Shown piece after piece: positions 42,380 through 52,300 of a stretch of 64,000 nt of DNA (position 1 is the stretch's first letter; the number at the start of each line of letters is the position of its first letter). Under the pieces are notes generated by a model that saw only the letters and a program-made list of their open reading frames with translations, ran no database searches and was not told the DNA's origin. A program made the translations under genes and the position numbers. Origin of the DNA: Tribonema minus. Its lineage: Eukaryota > Sar > Xanthophyceae > Tribonematales > Tribonemataceae. The stretch is from contig JAFCMP010000139.1 of NCBI GenBank assembly GCA_017506865.1, forward strand, positions 62,001 to 126,000, read 5' to 3'.

Positions 42380-45259
42380 TTAAACGAGGCCGCAGCGCGC
42401 GCGGCACGCATCCGAGCCCGCCGCGGGGTTGGTGGGGAACCCCGCCGACAGCTGCGCGAGCTGGTCCGAGTAGATGCCCAGCGCGGCGGCGGCGCCCTCC
42501 GCGAGGCGATCGTCGGACGCGAGGCCCGCGATGACGGCCGTGATGGTCTGCACGCCAAAGTCGTCAGAGCCGAGCGCCGCGATCATGGTGGCGGGGGTGC
42601 AGCCCAGGTTGACCTGCGCGCGCGCGGTCGCGACGGGGAGGAAGGTCGCGTTGGAGCGAGCGATTGGGATGCGAGGTTGCGTGATGTTGCCCCCGCAAAG
42701 CCAGCGTCATCTCGGGTTTGATGTGTACATGAGCATGGTGACCACCACACTGTACTGGTGGGTACACGCCCCAAAAGAGCTTGATGGTACATACAGGAGC
42801 ATACATTGTGCATATGTTGAAACACGCCGCACCTGCATGTGCCCGAGACCCTGGGGGAAGAAGGTCGCCTCGCCGGTGGTGACGACGTTGGTGATGGCAC
42901 GTGGACCTTGTCCCGGCACAAACTCGTCCACGAAGGCCATGAGCACGCCCTCGGGCGCGGCATCCACCACATACAGGATCTCGGTGGCGCGGGGGATGAA
43001 GTCAAGGTTGATGCCGCACGGCTGCGGTGCAGTTCGCGATGGCGCATGGGAGCGTGGCGTCAGTTTTTGCAAACGTCGCAGCATGAAGGCATGCCAAGCC
43101 TGTGTCAAGTCTGCAGTGGTGACTGCGCCCCGGTACTAGGACAGCTATGTTGTACTTTTTCCTGCGGCACGTGTACGCCGCGGCGCGCGTGCAAAATGAT
43201 GACCACAGCTATGCACAGTTAACTCACACACGTCACTGACAGGCGCCAGCAGTTCCCATTGGTAATCTCAACCGCACAGTGGTTTGTGGGTCACGGTAGA
43301 TTTGCCCTCAAATTGTTGAGTCAGTGACGCTGCCATGACCTGTAGACACGTGTACAGGCAGCGTCCCAAGCTCGTTAACGCCGAAAGGCGTGGCAGCGAA
43401 TGCGGCTGGTTTGGTGGGTGGGCTGGGCTGCAGGGCTTGCAGGAGCTAGCACCAGCGGCCCCCAGGTGATGCCAGCGTGCGTAGCCCCTTCGAGAGAACT
43501 TCAAACGTGTGGTGGTGTCTCGGAAGCCCTGGCTGGCGTGCGGAGGAGGGACAGGGAGCGGCTTGGCGTGCTTGGAGAGCAAGCGGAGTCGGCTGCACGC
43601 CACGGCACCAACCACAAGTTACTCGCAGCGGTAAATGGCAATATCTTGTCAGGCTTGCAGCCTGCGGTGAGCCGTGACCTCGCTCATCAAGGAGGCGATG
43701 CTTTACTTAGTTATATAGCCTTTCTCTCTAGCGTCAGCGCCTGGCGCCCAGTGACTCCCTCTGCTTATCTCTATGATATCGGGGTTCACGTAGATAGCCA
43801 CAATCTCCAGTTCAGGGCCCATCATGGTGACCTTGGCCTGCATGAAAACTTTGAGATGGAGTCTGCGTGGAGCTGGGTGGCCCTTAGAAGGGTCTGTCTG
43901 TGGGGGGAGAGTCTTGCAGCTTTGTTTGGTATCCCTGCTAGTGTGTGGGGGACAGTCGCTTGCGGATGCTTTGTTGGGGGTGATATGGGAGGCCCGGTGA
44001 ACCACCGTCCCGCTCATCAAGGAGGCGATGCTTTGCTTAGTTATATAGCCTTTCTTTCTAGCGTCAGCGCCTGGCGCCCAGTGACTCCCTCTGCTTATCT
44101 TTATGATATCGGGGTTCACGTAGATAGCCACAATCTCCAGTTCAGGGCCCATTATGGTGACCTTGGCCTGCATGAAAACTTTGAGATGGAGTCTGCGTGG
44201 AGCTGGGTGGCCCTAAGACGGGTCTGTCTGTGGGGGGAGAGTCTTGTAGCTTTGTTTGGTATCCCTGCTAGTATGTGGGGGACAGTCGCTTGCGGGTGCT
44301 TTGTTGGGGGTGATGTGGGGGGCGGGGTGTGGCGTGCAAGCTTTGCATGCTACATCCAAGAGTGAGAACAAGGCGACACACCTACAACATGGCATTTCCA
44401 CAGCCACAAGTGGAATATAATAAAAGTACATGCTCTCATCCGCCCACTGGGCAGACATTCAACACACAATGTGACTGTTGCGCTATAGAGTATACTACCA
44501 TGCGCAGTTGCTGCAGATGCGTGTTATTGGATTAAAGTGTGTGTGCACTGCCGCATCTGTATAGTATACTCACCTCAAGAACGACCCTGGCCATTGCAAC
44601 CTTCTCTCCTGTCAGCGAAGGCAGAGTGGGTGCACCCAGCACCTGGATGGTGCCACCACTCCCCTGAAGGGGCGCGGCACCAGCAAGATCAAACTTGAAG
44701 TATTCGGGCGCTGTGAACTGAGCCCTGCGGACATGCAACAATGTGCACAAGTCACACAAAAACCTTTGACTGTTGGAGGTAGCTGCATGGCAAATAGCCA
44801 TCATCTTGCTGGCAATAGGCTCTGCTAGTAGTAGTAGTACTGCTAGTAGGATAATATACCGGCTCAGAGGACCCGGTGTCTGCCTGTGCTTGCGCGTACT
44901 CAACACTGTGGCATAGGTAGGGCTTAATTGTGCTCCTTCAGCAGCGCCAGCGCTCGTTTTTGACACAACCCTGAAGCAGCGATGTTACGGCTCTACAGAA
45001 CAGCTCACGCAAAACCGGACACCGGTCCTTCCGCGCGAGTCAACAAGACAGTGGTGATTAAAGCGCGCCCTTTCTGCATCCAGTAGGTCGCTCACCTGAA
45101 TGCTGCCCTGGTCGAGACGGCGAAGTTGATGGGGTCCTCGGGCAGCTGCCTGTTTGCGGCCTGCCCGCGTAGGCCCGATGGCGCCGCACTACAAGGGTGA
45201 GCGGCAAGCGCCAGAGCAGCGGCCAGGCAAACGGTCTTCCGGCTGATAACAGGAGACAT
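42380..45259 (-). CDS. Germin-like cupin, diverged copy B, metal motif altered
   Basis: Exons 45096-45259, 44574-44724, 42833-43021, 42380-42613; 245 residues. It has the same intron positions and phases as copies A and C. Signal peptide: MSPVISRKTVCLAAALALAA. The cupin core in exon 3 reads PCGINLDFIPRATEILYVVD. The H-x-H of the other copies (LPHVHPRATE) is replaced and one codon is missing, while Glu and the downstream His (GLGHMQ) remain. The second half is well conserved (TPATMIAALGSDDFGVQTIT) and ends RCGLV, TAA. All exons are open with good splice sites, so this looks like an expressed protein that has lost canonical metal binding rather than a decayed gene. Intron 2 (43022-44573) holds a 330-bp tandem duplication. 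Its intron after exon 2 uses a GT donor, unlike A and C. Confidence 0.82.
43400..44365 (+). CDS. Intronic ORF with two 110-codon repeats (uncertain)
   Basis: A 321-codon open frame antisense to germin-like gene B, within its second intron. It contains a 330-bp tandem duplication (43681-44010 and 44011-44340), so two copies of a 110-residue unit: GGDALLSYIAFLSSVSAWRP, YLYDIGVHVDSHNLQFRAHH, NFEMESAWSWVALRRVCLWG. Between the copies I count 11 substitutions; in this frame 7 are synonymous, while on the opposite strand one creates a stop. That favours the plus frame having been under selection, perhaps as part of a mobile-element gene. No family recognised; the first 90 codons look non-coding. Confidence 0.35.
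   Translation: MRLVWWVGWAAGLAGASTSGPQVMPACVAPSRELQTCGGVSEALAGVRRRDRERLGVLGEQAESAARHGTNHKLLAAVNGNILSGLQPAVSRDLAHQGGDALLSYIAFLSSVSAWRPVTPSAYLYDIGVHVDSHNLQFRAHHGDLGLHENFEMESAWSWVALRRVCLWGESLAALFGIPASVWGTVACGCFVGGDMGGPVNHRPAHQGGDALLSYIAFLSSVSAWRPVTPSAYLYDIGVHVDSHNLQFRAHYGDLGLHENFEMESAWSWVALRRVCLWGESLVALFGIPASMWGTVACGCFVGGDVGGGVWRASFACYIQE
43681..44340 (+). repeat. 330-bp tandem duplication in germin intron
   Basis: Two head-to-tail copies, period exactly 330 bp, differing at 11 sites and diverging at the last 20 or so bases of the second copy. The period is a multiple of three, so frames stay open on both strands. Confidence 0.9.
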
Positions 45260-47341
45260 GGTGATTGTCTGTTGCAGTGTAAGTGTGAATCACGCAGCAC
45301 TGTCGCCTGTTGACAAGCTGCGCTGATCCACCATCGAGATTTCTGGTCAGGATTTTTTTTTGAACTTTCAGGAATATGACTCGCCCCTGTAGCACAATTT
45401 ATAAACTGAGGCTTTTGTGGTAAGGCGCTTCACACATGTAGGTTTTTCCATCGGACAAGCCTTGGACTGTTGTCATCAAGAAAAAATTAGAGCGCCAAGT
45501 TGACTCGTATACGCATACATGCTACTTTAGCACAGCGCACCTGACCATGTATGGATGTGAGCCGCTGCGGCTCATCTTGAAGTGGTACCATGATTGCAAC
45601 AATGTGTGGAACAGTGAGGATGTTCTGAGTGGTGCATTGCTGATTTCCTTGAGATGGCGTTCGACTCACCACAATCCGATGAGTCAGTGAGTCAAAGGCC
45701 GGGCCATACGTACTTTTTTTAATCTCGCTCAGGGCTCGAAAAAGCCCAGATAAATGGTATCTTAGAAGCTTAAGCAATTGGTGTACAGAATCTACATGTC
45801 GTGTGGCAGTCTGCAAGTGTCTCAATGACAACCACTCAAACGACGCCGCCGCCAAATGGCATGTCGAGATCCCCCCCTACATCCTTGTCCATGTGGACGT
45901 GCTCTCCCCCCTTGGATTCTGCCATGATGTGTGTCATGACACGGCCAGAGTCAGTGCCATATGTACATCACTCTTACTGCACTGCAGTATCAAAATGATG
46001 AGCCAGTACACACTGACACTGTAAGTCATGCATGAGTCATCAGTCAAGTACTTCGCATTTGAACTTTGGTCACCTCTTAGGCAAACGCCATGCAGCTTGT
46101 CAGCTCAGGTTCTGCTGAACTTCCGTTTTTTCAAAGCCTGTTAAACGACAACACAAATAAGCAGGCTCCCGCCAGTGCAGCATGCACTCAGACGATGATG
46201 ATGTAAATTACTGCCACATCGCATTAGACAAAATGATTTTCGTCATGCTCATAAGCGATCCACAGACAAAAAAAATGTGACAGCCAATTGCATGTGGACA
46301 GCAAGCAACAAAACTGTGCGGAGGCTCCGCAGTCAAGTATATGCTGCAAAGTAATGATTTGTCATGTACAGAAGCAATGAACTCGACAATGTCAGGCCAC
46401 AACTCCCAAATCTATTTCAACAACCTTTGCACCTCAAGTCAGAGTGTTGATGTTTAGGTGCTGCGACAAGGCCAGTAGACTTGAGGAATCATTTAAAGTG
46501 AGTGCATGGCTCCAGAAATTCCACCATCACAGTTTACCGACTGGCTGAGCAGATGCCACTTCGATTGCATGTTCCATGACAGGGAACGGCATTCTGCCGC
46601 ATGCTTTGATGCTTATGTGTCCCGTTCATTTGCGCTCAGAAAGCGTCAGTTGGTTTGCGCTGGCGGCATAAACGCTCCGCAACAGCATTGGCCATTGCCA
46701 CAATGCACTGGTCGACCAAAAGGCAATGGGTAGCCCATGTGAGACCTCGCTTCTTACGCGACAAGGCTGCCAGAGCATTCCTCGTACTCGTAATGTGTTT
46801 CAGTTACTTGCCAACATCCCGTCGGCAGCATGCTGAGCACGTCCCCCAAGTCACCGCAGGTGATCACTGCAGCCAGCGACTACGGCATTAATGTGTTGAA
46901 CAGCGCTGTCGCATACCGTCCACATGCAGTGGGGACCGGCTCGCCGTGCACAGGTGCTGGTCAGCAGCGCTCAGCGCATGCAAGCTTCCACTGTGCGAGG
47001 CCGCCGCTGCGAACTGCATAATCGCCGATGCAAGCTGTAGTGCTGACGGCATTTACGCCGTGCGGTAGCGCGACAAATCATACGTGCGCTAACTCAGCCT
47101 GAAGGTAGGAGTCGTGACGTCGCATCTGCAGCGCGCACAGCACTCAATGCAAAGCGCACCAGGCTTAAAGTGTGCTCCGCGGGCTGACGGCCGACCCACC
47201 GCAGAGCGTCAGGCCAAACAGCGCCGCGTCGTGTCGCAACGCCGTTCGCCGCGTGTCGACGCAATCGGCACGCCAGCACGCGTCGACCGCAGCGTCGGCA
47301 TCACGCTAGCGCGGCCATGCACACGCATGCAGCAGCGCGCG
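45260..47341. other. Intergenic region between germin-like B and ribulokinase
   Basis: Contains the direct repeat 45709-45861 and short open frames only. 46500-47100 has several open frames of 60-80 codons without recognisable content. The part next to 45259 is the 5' side of germin-like gene B and the part next to 47342 is the 3' side of the ribulokinase gene. Confidence 0.4.
45709..45861. repeat. Direct repeat flanking germin-like gene B, copy 2
   Basis: Partner of 41411-41548. The pair brackets germin-like gene B and its flanks, so the segment could have been inserted or duplicated by recombination between them. Confidence 0.7.
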
Positions 47342-50300
47342 CTACTGCTGCGCCACGGGCAGCGGCTGCGCGAGGCCGAGCAGCGCCACGCCGTACGCGG
47401 CGTCGCCGTTGCGCGCCGCCGTCACGGGCACGCCCAGGCGGCGCGCGCGCATCGCCGACCACGCGCCGTTATTCGCGCCGCCGCCGGCGGTCGCGACGGC
47501 CGCGAGCGCGGGGAGCGCGCCGAGCTCGTGCAGGAGCGCGTAGCCCTCCGCCTCGACGCGCGCGAGCGACTGCAGCAGGCCCGCCAGGTACTCGCCTGCG
47601 GCGGGGCGGCGGGTGGGAGTGAGGGCGCGCGCGGGGGGGGGGGGAGGGGTCAGGTTGGGGTTGCGGGGGGGGTCCAGATTGCGTGATCACTGAGGCGGCG
47701 GGGGGGGGGGTTAGGGGCGGCGGAAGGTTCTACTTGTTGAAGTAGAAGTGCTTACTCACTGATGAGCAGAAGCTTGGGTAAACTCAAGTGCGTCAGAGGA
47801 CAGCTTTCGGATGGGTTCGAACGCGGCGCTGGTGGCGGACGCGTATGCGTCGCGTCGGGGCTTGGTTGCAATAATAGCAGCGGGCACGTTGCCGATGTTC
47901 AGATGCATTAACAACCGCAATGCGCATGTCATGCAACACACAGCGCAAGGCTGCTAAGACTGCATGTTGCACGCGGCGTGCAGAGCAGAAGGACAACAGT
48001 ACAAACAAGCATGCTGGTGCACGCAATGCGTATACCAATGCAGCAAACTGCACATGACAAACTGCTGCAACCTGGAAACCAAGCCACCTCAGCATGATGT
48101 CAGCGGCAGCCAGGGGTGCACAAAAGATACGGAATCGTGTCCTGGCTGGTGCCTCGTTGCGGCGATGGCTTCAATGCTATTGAGAGAGAGAGAGAAAAAT
48201 TTATCAGTGTTGTGAGACACCACAAGCGCGATAATCTTGCAGTCATTGTCCAGAAAATAAAAATAAAACGACCACTTTGATGAGCCAACAGCGCTGAAAT
48301 ACACAGCCATGTCGGCATGGCAACACATCCGAAAAGCGTTGCTGTACCTCTGCTGGCTGGGACAGGCTCCAGTATGGCTTTCATGTCAGGGTCATTGAAG
48401 GGAAATCGCTCCCCCTGCTGGCCAGCCAGGGGGTAGTACACCTCGCCCAGTTCCTCGCCAGTGCTTTCTGACATGTCAGCGCTCAGCTCTGCGGGAATGA
48501 TTGGCAGACATGACAAGACACATTGGGCAATGACAATCAGGACCACATCATGCATGGAAGTCGATTGTTGAAGGTTGCACGCGGGAGATCAGGAACCAAT
48601 TGTGAACGCAGTACTCTTCAACCCACTCTTCATACTACAGCACTCTTCAACCCACTCTTCATCCTACAGCAGTACTTGGAGAAATACTTGTGGTTCGTTC
48701 AAGTGCGCCTTGTCAGCGGCATGGCCCTGTTCACCACAAACTCTACACCCCAGCACTGCAGCACGCTGTGCCGCGGCGTACCGCGCGCGCAGCCGTGCAG
48801 CTCACCGCCCACTTCAACCGCTCGCGAGCCCACACACAGAGGAGCGTCACCCGCACCATCGCCCGCAGCGCTCAGCCTCACCTGCCAGCTCTGCGTCCGA
48901 GAAGCCCAGCTGCCGGAACACAGCGCAGCCGGTGTTGCTCGCGCCGCCCACGAGCCACATGCCGTCGCCCAGGCGGTGACTGCGGCAGAGAGGCACAACA
49001 TGAAGTTCGAATGCATCAGCAGGACTTGCACTAGCTGACTGCGGCAACGAGGCAGGACATGGCGGTGGAACGCATCATCGAAAGGACGCCCGTTTGGTAT
49101 GATGGAGCGTCACTGCATATGAGCAAGTTGAAGTAGCAGTTCACAGAAGCGAGCAACGTCCCGTCGCCCAGGCGGTGACTGCGGCGGCGAGGCGGGAATG
49201 GCGGTCGAATGCAGCGGAAAAAGCATGCCCGTTTGCGTGATGGGGCGTCACCGAGTACAAAAGGAGTTCAAGCAGGGGTTCACGGAAGCAGTGACAGCGC
49301 AGCGCGTTCTCGGCAGGACGCTCGTGTGAAGTACTGGAGATCGCGCGATGTAGACAATTCAGGACAGGCGTGCACAGATGCCCGGGCCTCCAGCGATGCA
49401 GCGCCTGAAGCCATTCACCACAGCGCAAATCACGCATGTACGCAGGTGCACTGTTGGCACTTTGCGCTACTCGCAGGCCCAGCCAGGGCGTGCAATAGCT
49501 TGTGTCGCGCACAGGCTGGCATCAACACCACCTGCGTCGCGCCGCTCAAAGTCGACCAATTCCGCACACTCGCGTATGCGGGGGTTGACATACCGCCGTG
49601 GCCGAACGCACTACGCGAATGGCATGCGAGAGCACGCGCGCGCCCCGCCGCCCCCCGCCTCCGACACCCCCAAACGGTGACACTTGCGGTGACACTTCAA
49701 GCGCTGGACTACCTGTAGACGCCGCGCGAGGCGTCCTCCACGCGCGTCGCGCTCAGCAGCTTGAGCGCAAGCGTCGACCCGAGGCTCGTCACGGCGTGCC
49801 CCGCACCGCCGCCGCCGCCACTGCTGCCGTCCGCCGCGAGGAACGCCGCGATGCTGTCCGTCGTGCCGGCCGCGACCTCGCAGCGCGGCGGCAGGCCGTG
49901 GCGCCGCGCGAACGCCGCGCCCACGGCGCCCGTCACCGCGCCGGGGCGCACGACGCGCGGCACCGCCGCCGCCGCCGCGCCGCCGTGCAGGCCGCGCAGC
50001 CAGTCCGGCCAGCGCAGCTGCGGCCGACGAGGGGAGGGGAATGCTCTTATTGATAAGGCTTCGCTTTTCCAGGACTAACTCTTTTGTCGGAGCCAGAGTA
50101 CGCCAGACAGTTTTGGTTTGGTGGTTCCACACCCGCCTGGGCATCGACGACCAGAATAGCCCCGGGGGGGGGGCAGGATGGGGATGGCCGTGCGCGCGTA
50201 AGGTGGGCAAGCGGTACGTGTATGTGCTGCAAGTACTTGAAGTATGTCAGTTGCACGGCGTGCGGCAGACAGCGCTGCTGGAGGCACCGAGGCGCACGCT

Positions 50301-51087
50301 TCGTGGACGCTGCTGTTTGCGCCGCGGTGTCTAGAGCGTCTACTGCGGCTGAGAAAAAAGTCAGTCAAGGCGACGTGGGGACTTGGAGGCACACACAGAC
50401 TTGTTGGCTCAACTCCCAGAGACCAGTTGCAGGCCCTTGTAAGCAAAACTTGAAGCAGGTGGGTGGGTAAGTTGTGATAGTTGAAGTATGCCGCAGGTCT
50501 CACCTGCTCCACATCAAACCCCGTCTTAAGCGCGTTGTTCCAGTCCGTCACAATCTCGGCGCCTGCGCCACCGCGCATGTACGCGCTGACGTAGTCCGCC
50601 TGGTGCGCCAGGGCCTCGTGCGCGCTGCACAGGCACGGGGCGCGCGTACGAAGCAGCGCTCGGATCAGCAGTGCCCGAGTATGAACAGTTATTGCTGCAC
50701 TTGACGATACCACAGTATGAGCTGCATTCGCCTCACATTACTCGGAGGTATGGCGAGGCGCAATGGGAAACTTGATGGGAACGGTGGTGTGCGGCAGCGG
50801 CGCTCTCCAGCAGTCTCAGATACGCACAACTGCAGTTGAACTACAAACTCAGTGCATCACCGACACAACCTGAAGAGGCGCTGACTGCAGCCCTTTCACA
50901 TTAGAGTTGGCGACAAGCCTTCGGTTTCTCTATTAAGCCACTGCAGCCCGGCACGCCACGAAACCAGCCGCCAAATCACCGGTTCCGCCACTCACCCCAG
51001 CGGCGCCTCAGCGTGCCACGTCAGCAGCTTCATCAGCGCGCTGGTGCCGCTGAGCGTCGTGTGCAGCGGCGGCGCCACCCGCTCCAG

Positions 51088-51119
<32 letters not shown>

Positions 51120-51951
51120 ACTCCCGCAGCGTGTTGTAGTTGTACATGGCGGGGCCGCGCGTAACTGCCAGCGGGTCGGAGCGCTCGACCAGCAGGCAGG
51201 AGGCGCTGGTGCCGCTGACGCAGATGCGCGCCATGCGCGCCTTGGCGGCGGCGGGTACGTCGTCGAGCAGAGCGGCGGCGGCGGAGAGCCAGGCCTGAGG
51301 GGAGTCTGCAGCAGCAGCAGCAGCAGGCGCAGTCGTCTTGAATACATGTTTTGTTACAGCAGCGATGCGATGCGGTGCCGCTGTGCTGCTGCTGATGTGA
51401 CAGGCTGTCAGTGCATCAGCTGCACTTGCGCGGCGCTGCGATGCGGTGCCGCTGTGCTGCTGCTGATGTGACAGGCTGTCAGTGCATCAGCTGCACTTGC
51501 GCGGCGCGCCAACTGCATTGTGCGCTGCCCACTGCGTGTGCAGGGGCGCCAATGATTGGACATTTGCTGTGAGAACATCAGCAGACATGCAGTTCCGAGT
51601 TGTGCTGCTATGTGCATTCCCATAAGGCTGACATCAAGCGTGAAACACGAGCGTTTTTTAAAGAAGAATGGCACGTCACCTGCTGAAGTGTAGTTATGTG
51701 TACGCACCATAACCCTCCTCAGCTGTCCACTTGACGTCTGCCACGTGCTGCACCGTCTTTGTGGCACTATCGATCACCACTGCGCGTGCGCCGGACGTGC
51801 CATAGTCGAAGCCGATGCTGAGTTGCGGACCAGATGACATCGCAGCCGCTTGCATGATGCTGCCGCAGCAGCAACAAAACCATAGCACCAGCACCGGGTG
51901 GAACAAGCCTTTGCTGGTAAAAATCTTGAGTGTTAAGCTATTCCCCACCAT
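47342..51951 (-). CDS. D-ribulokinase-type FGGY carbohydrate kinase
   Basis: Seven exons with consistent phases: 51708-51951, 50996-51305, 50504-50624, 49713-50017, 48882-48979, 48348-48488, 47342-47595; 490 residues, stop TAG at 47342-47344. The family phosphorylates sugars with ATP. The pattern here (LSIGFDYGTSGARAVVID, ICVSGTSASCLLVE, DWNNALKTGFD, VAAGTTDSIAAFLAADG, SLGSTLALKLLS, WLVGGASNTGCAVF, YYPLAGQQGERFPF, GGGANNGAW) fits the plant/cyanobacterial D-ribulokinase (XK-1) subgroup and its length of about 480. Both FGGY halves and the ATP-binding loops are present. ATG at 51951 adds about 38 residues with a hydrophobic Cys-rich stretch (VLVLWFCCCCG) before the domain, possibly a targeting signal; a start at MSSGPQLS (38 residues in) would remove it. 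Divergent from ADA2. Confidence 0.85.
48962..49291. repeat. Duplicated splice-acceptor region in ribulokinase intron 4
   Basis: The segment around the exon-5 acceptor ('gtcgcccaggcggtgactgc' at about 48965) recurs near 49161, followed by similar sequence (gcgaggc...cgcccgtttg) at about 49045-49110 and 49180-49245. The upstream copy supplies a decoy acceptor with only the first bases of the exon. Confidence 0.6.
51366..51507. repeat. 71-bp tandem duplication in ribulokinase intron 1
   Basis: 'tgcggtgccgctgtgctgct' begins at 51371 and again at 51442, followed by an identical gctgatgtgacaggctgtc tract. Two near-perfect copies, recent. Confidence 0.85.
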
Positions 51952-52300
51952 CGTCGCGCGCCAGAGACACAGACACCTCGTTCGAGGCTCGACAGGATCT
52001 GGATCTGTGCAGGATAGCAGTTTTGTTGCAGGGCACGGGCTACTAATGGGATGTTGCCGCGCTCACAAGCAAAGGGATCTGCTGTAAAAGCGGCGTCCTA
52101 AGGTTATTTGCCAGCAGCTCGGCCGCAAGCTTGCAGGCATGTTCCTTGCTGGAGAGATCAAGTTTAACGGTCGCAAGCAGTGCTCATTTTTCCTAGTGTG
52201 TAAAAAAAGAGAGAGAGAGACGAGACGGTGTGCTGTGTCCATGGCTCTTTAGCTCGAGGCAGTGGCGAGGCAAACCTCTCGCCTTGTTCATCAGTGCAGA
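51952..52300. promoter_or_regulatory. Divergent promoter region, ribulokinase / ADA2
   Basis: 349 bp between the two outward-pointing ATGs (51951 minus, 52301 plus). It contains an A/GA-rich tract near 52202-52222 (aaaaaaagagagagagaga). No TATA box is obvious. Shared regulation is plausible from the spacing but not shown. Confidence 0.5.

Noticed and set aside
43703-44173. Minus-strand frame over the 330-bp repeat (reading VTIMGPELEIVAIYVNP) as a LINE endonuclease fragment
   Set aside because: It looks superficially like an AP-endonuclease strand, but the second copy has a stop and substitutions fit the plus frame better.
49611-50210. 199-codon minus-strand and overlapping plus-strand frames
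   Set aside because: Frame shadows over ribulokinase exon 4, whose correct frame carries the FGGY motifs.
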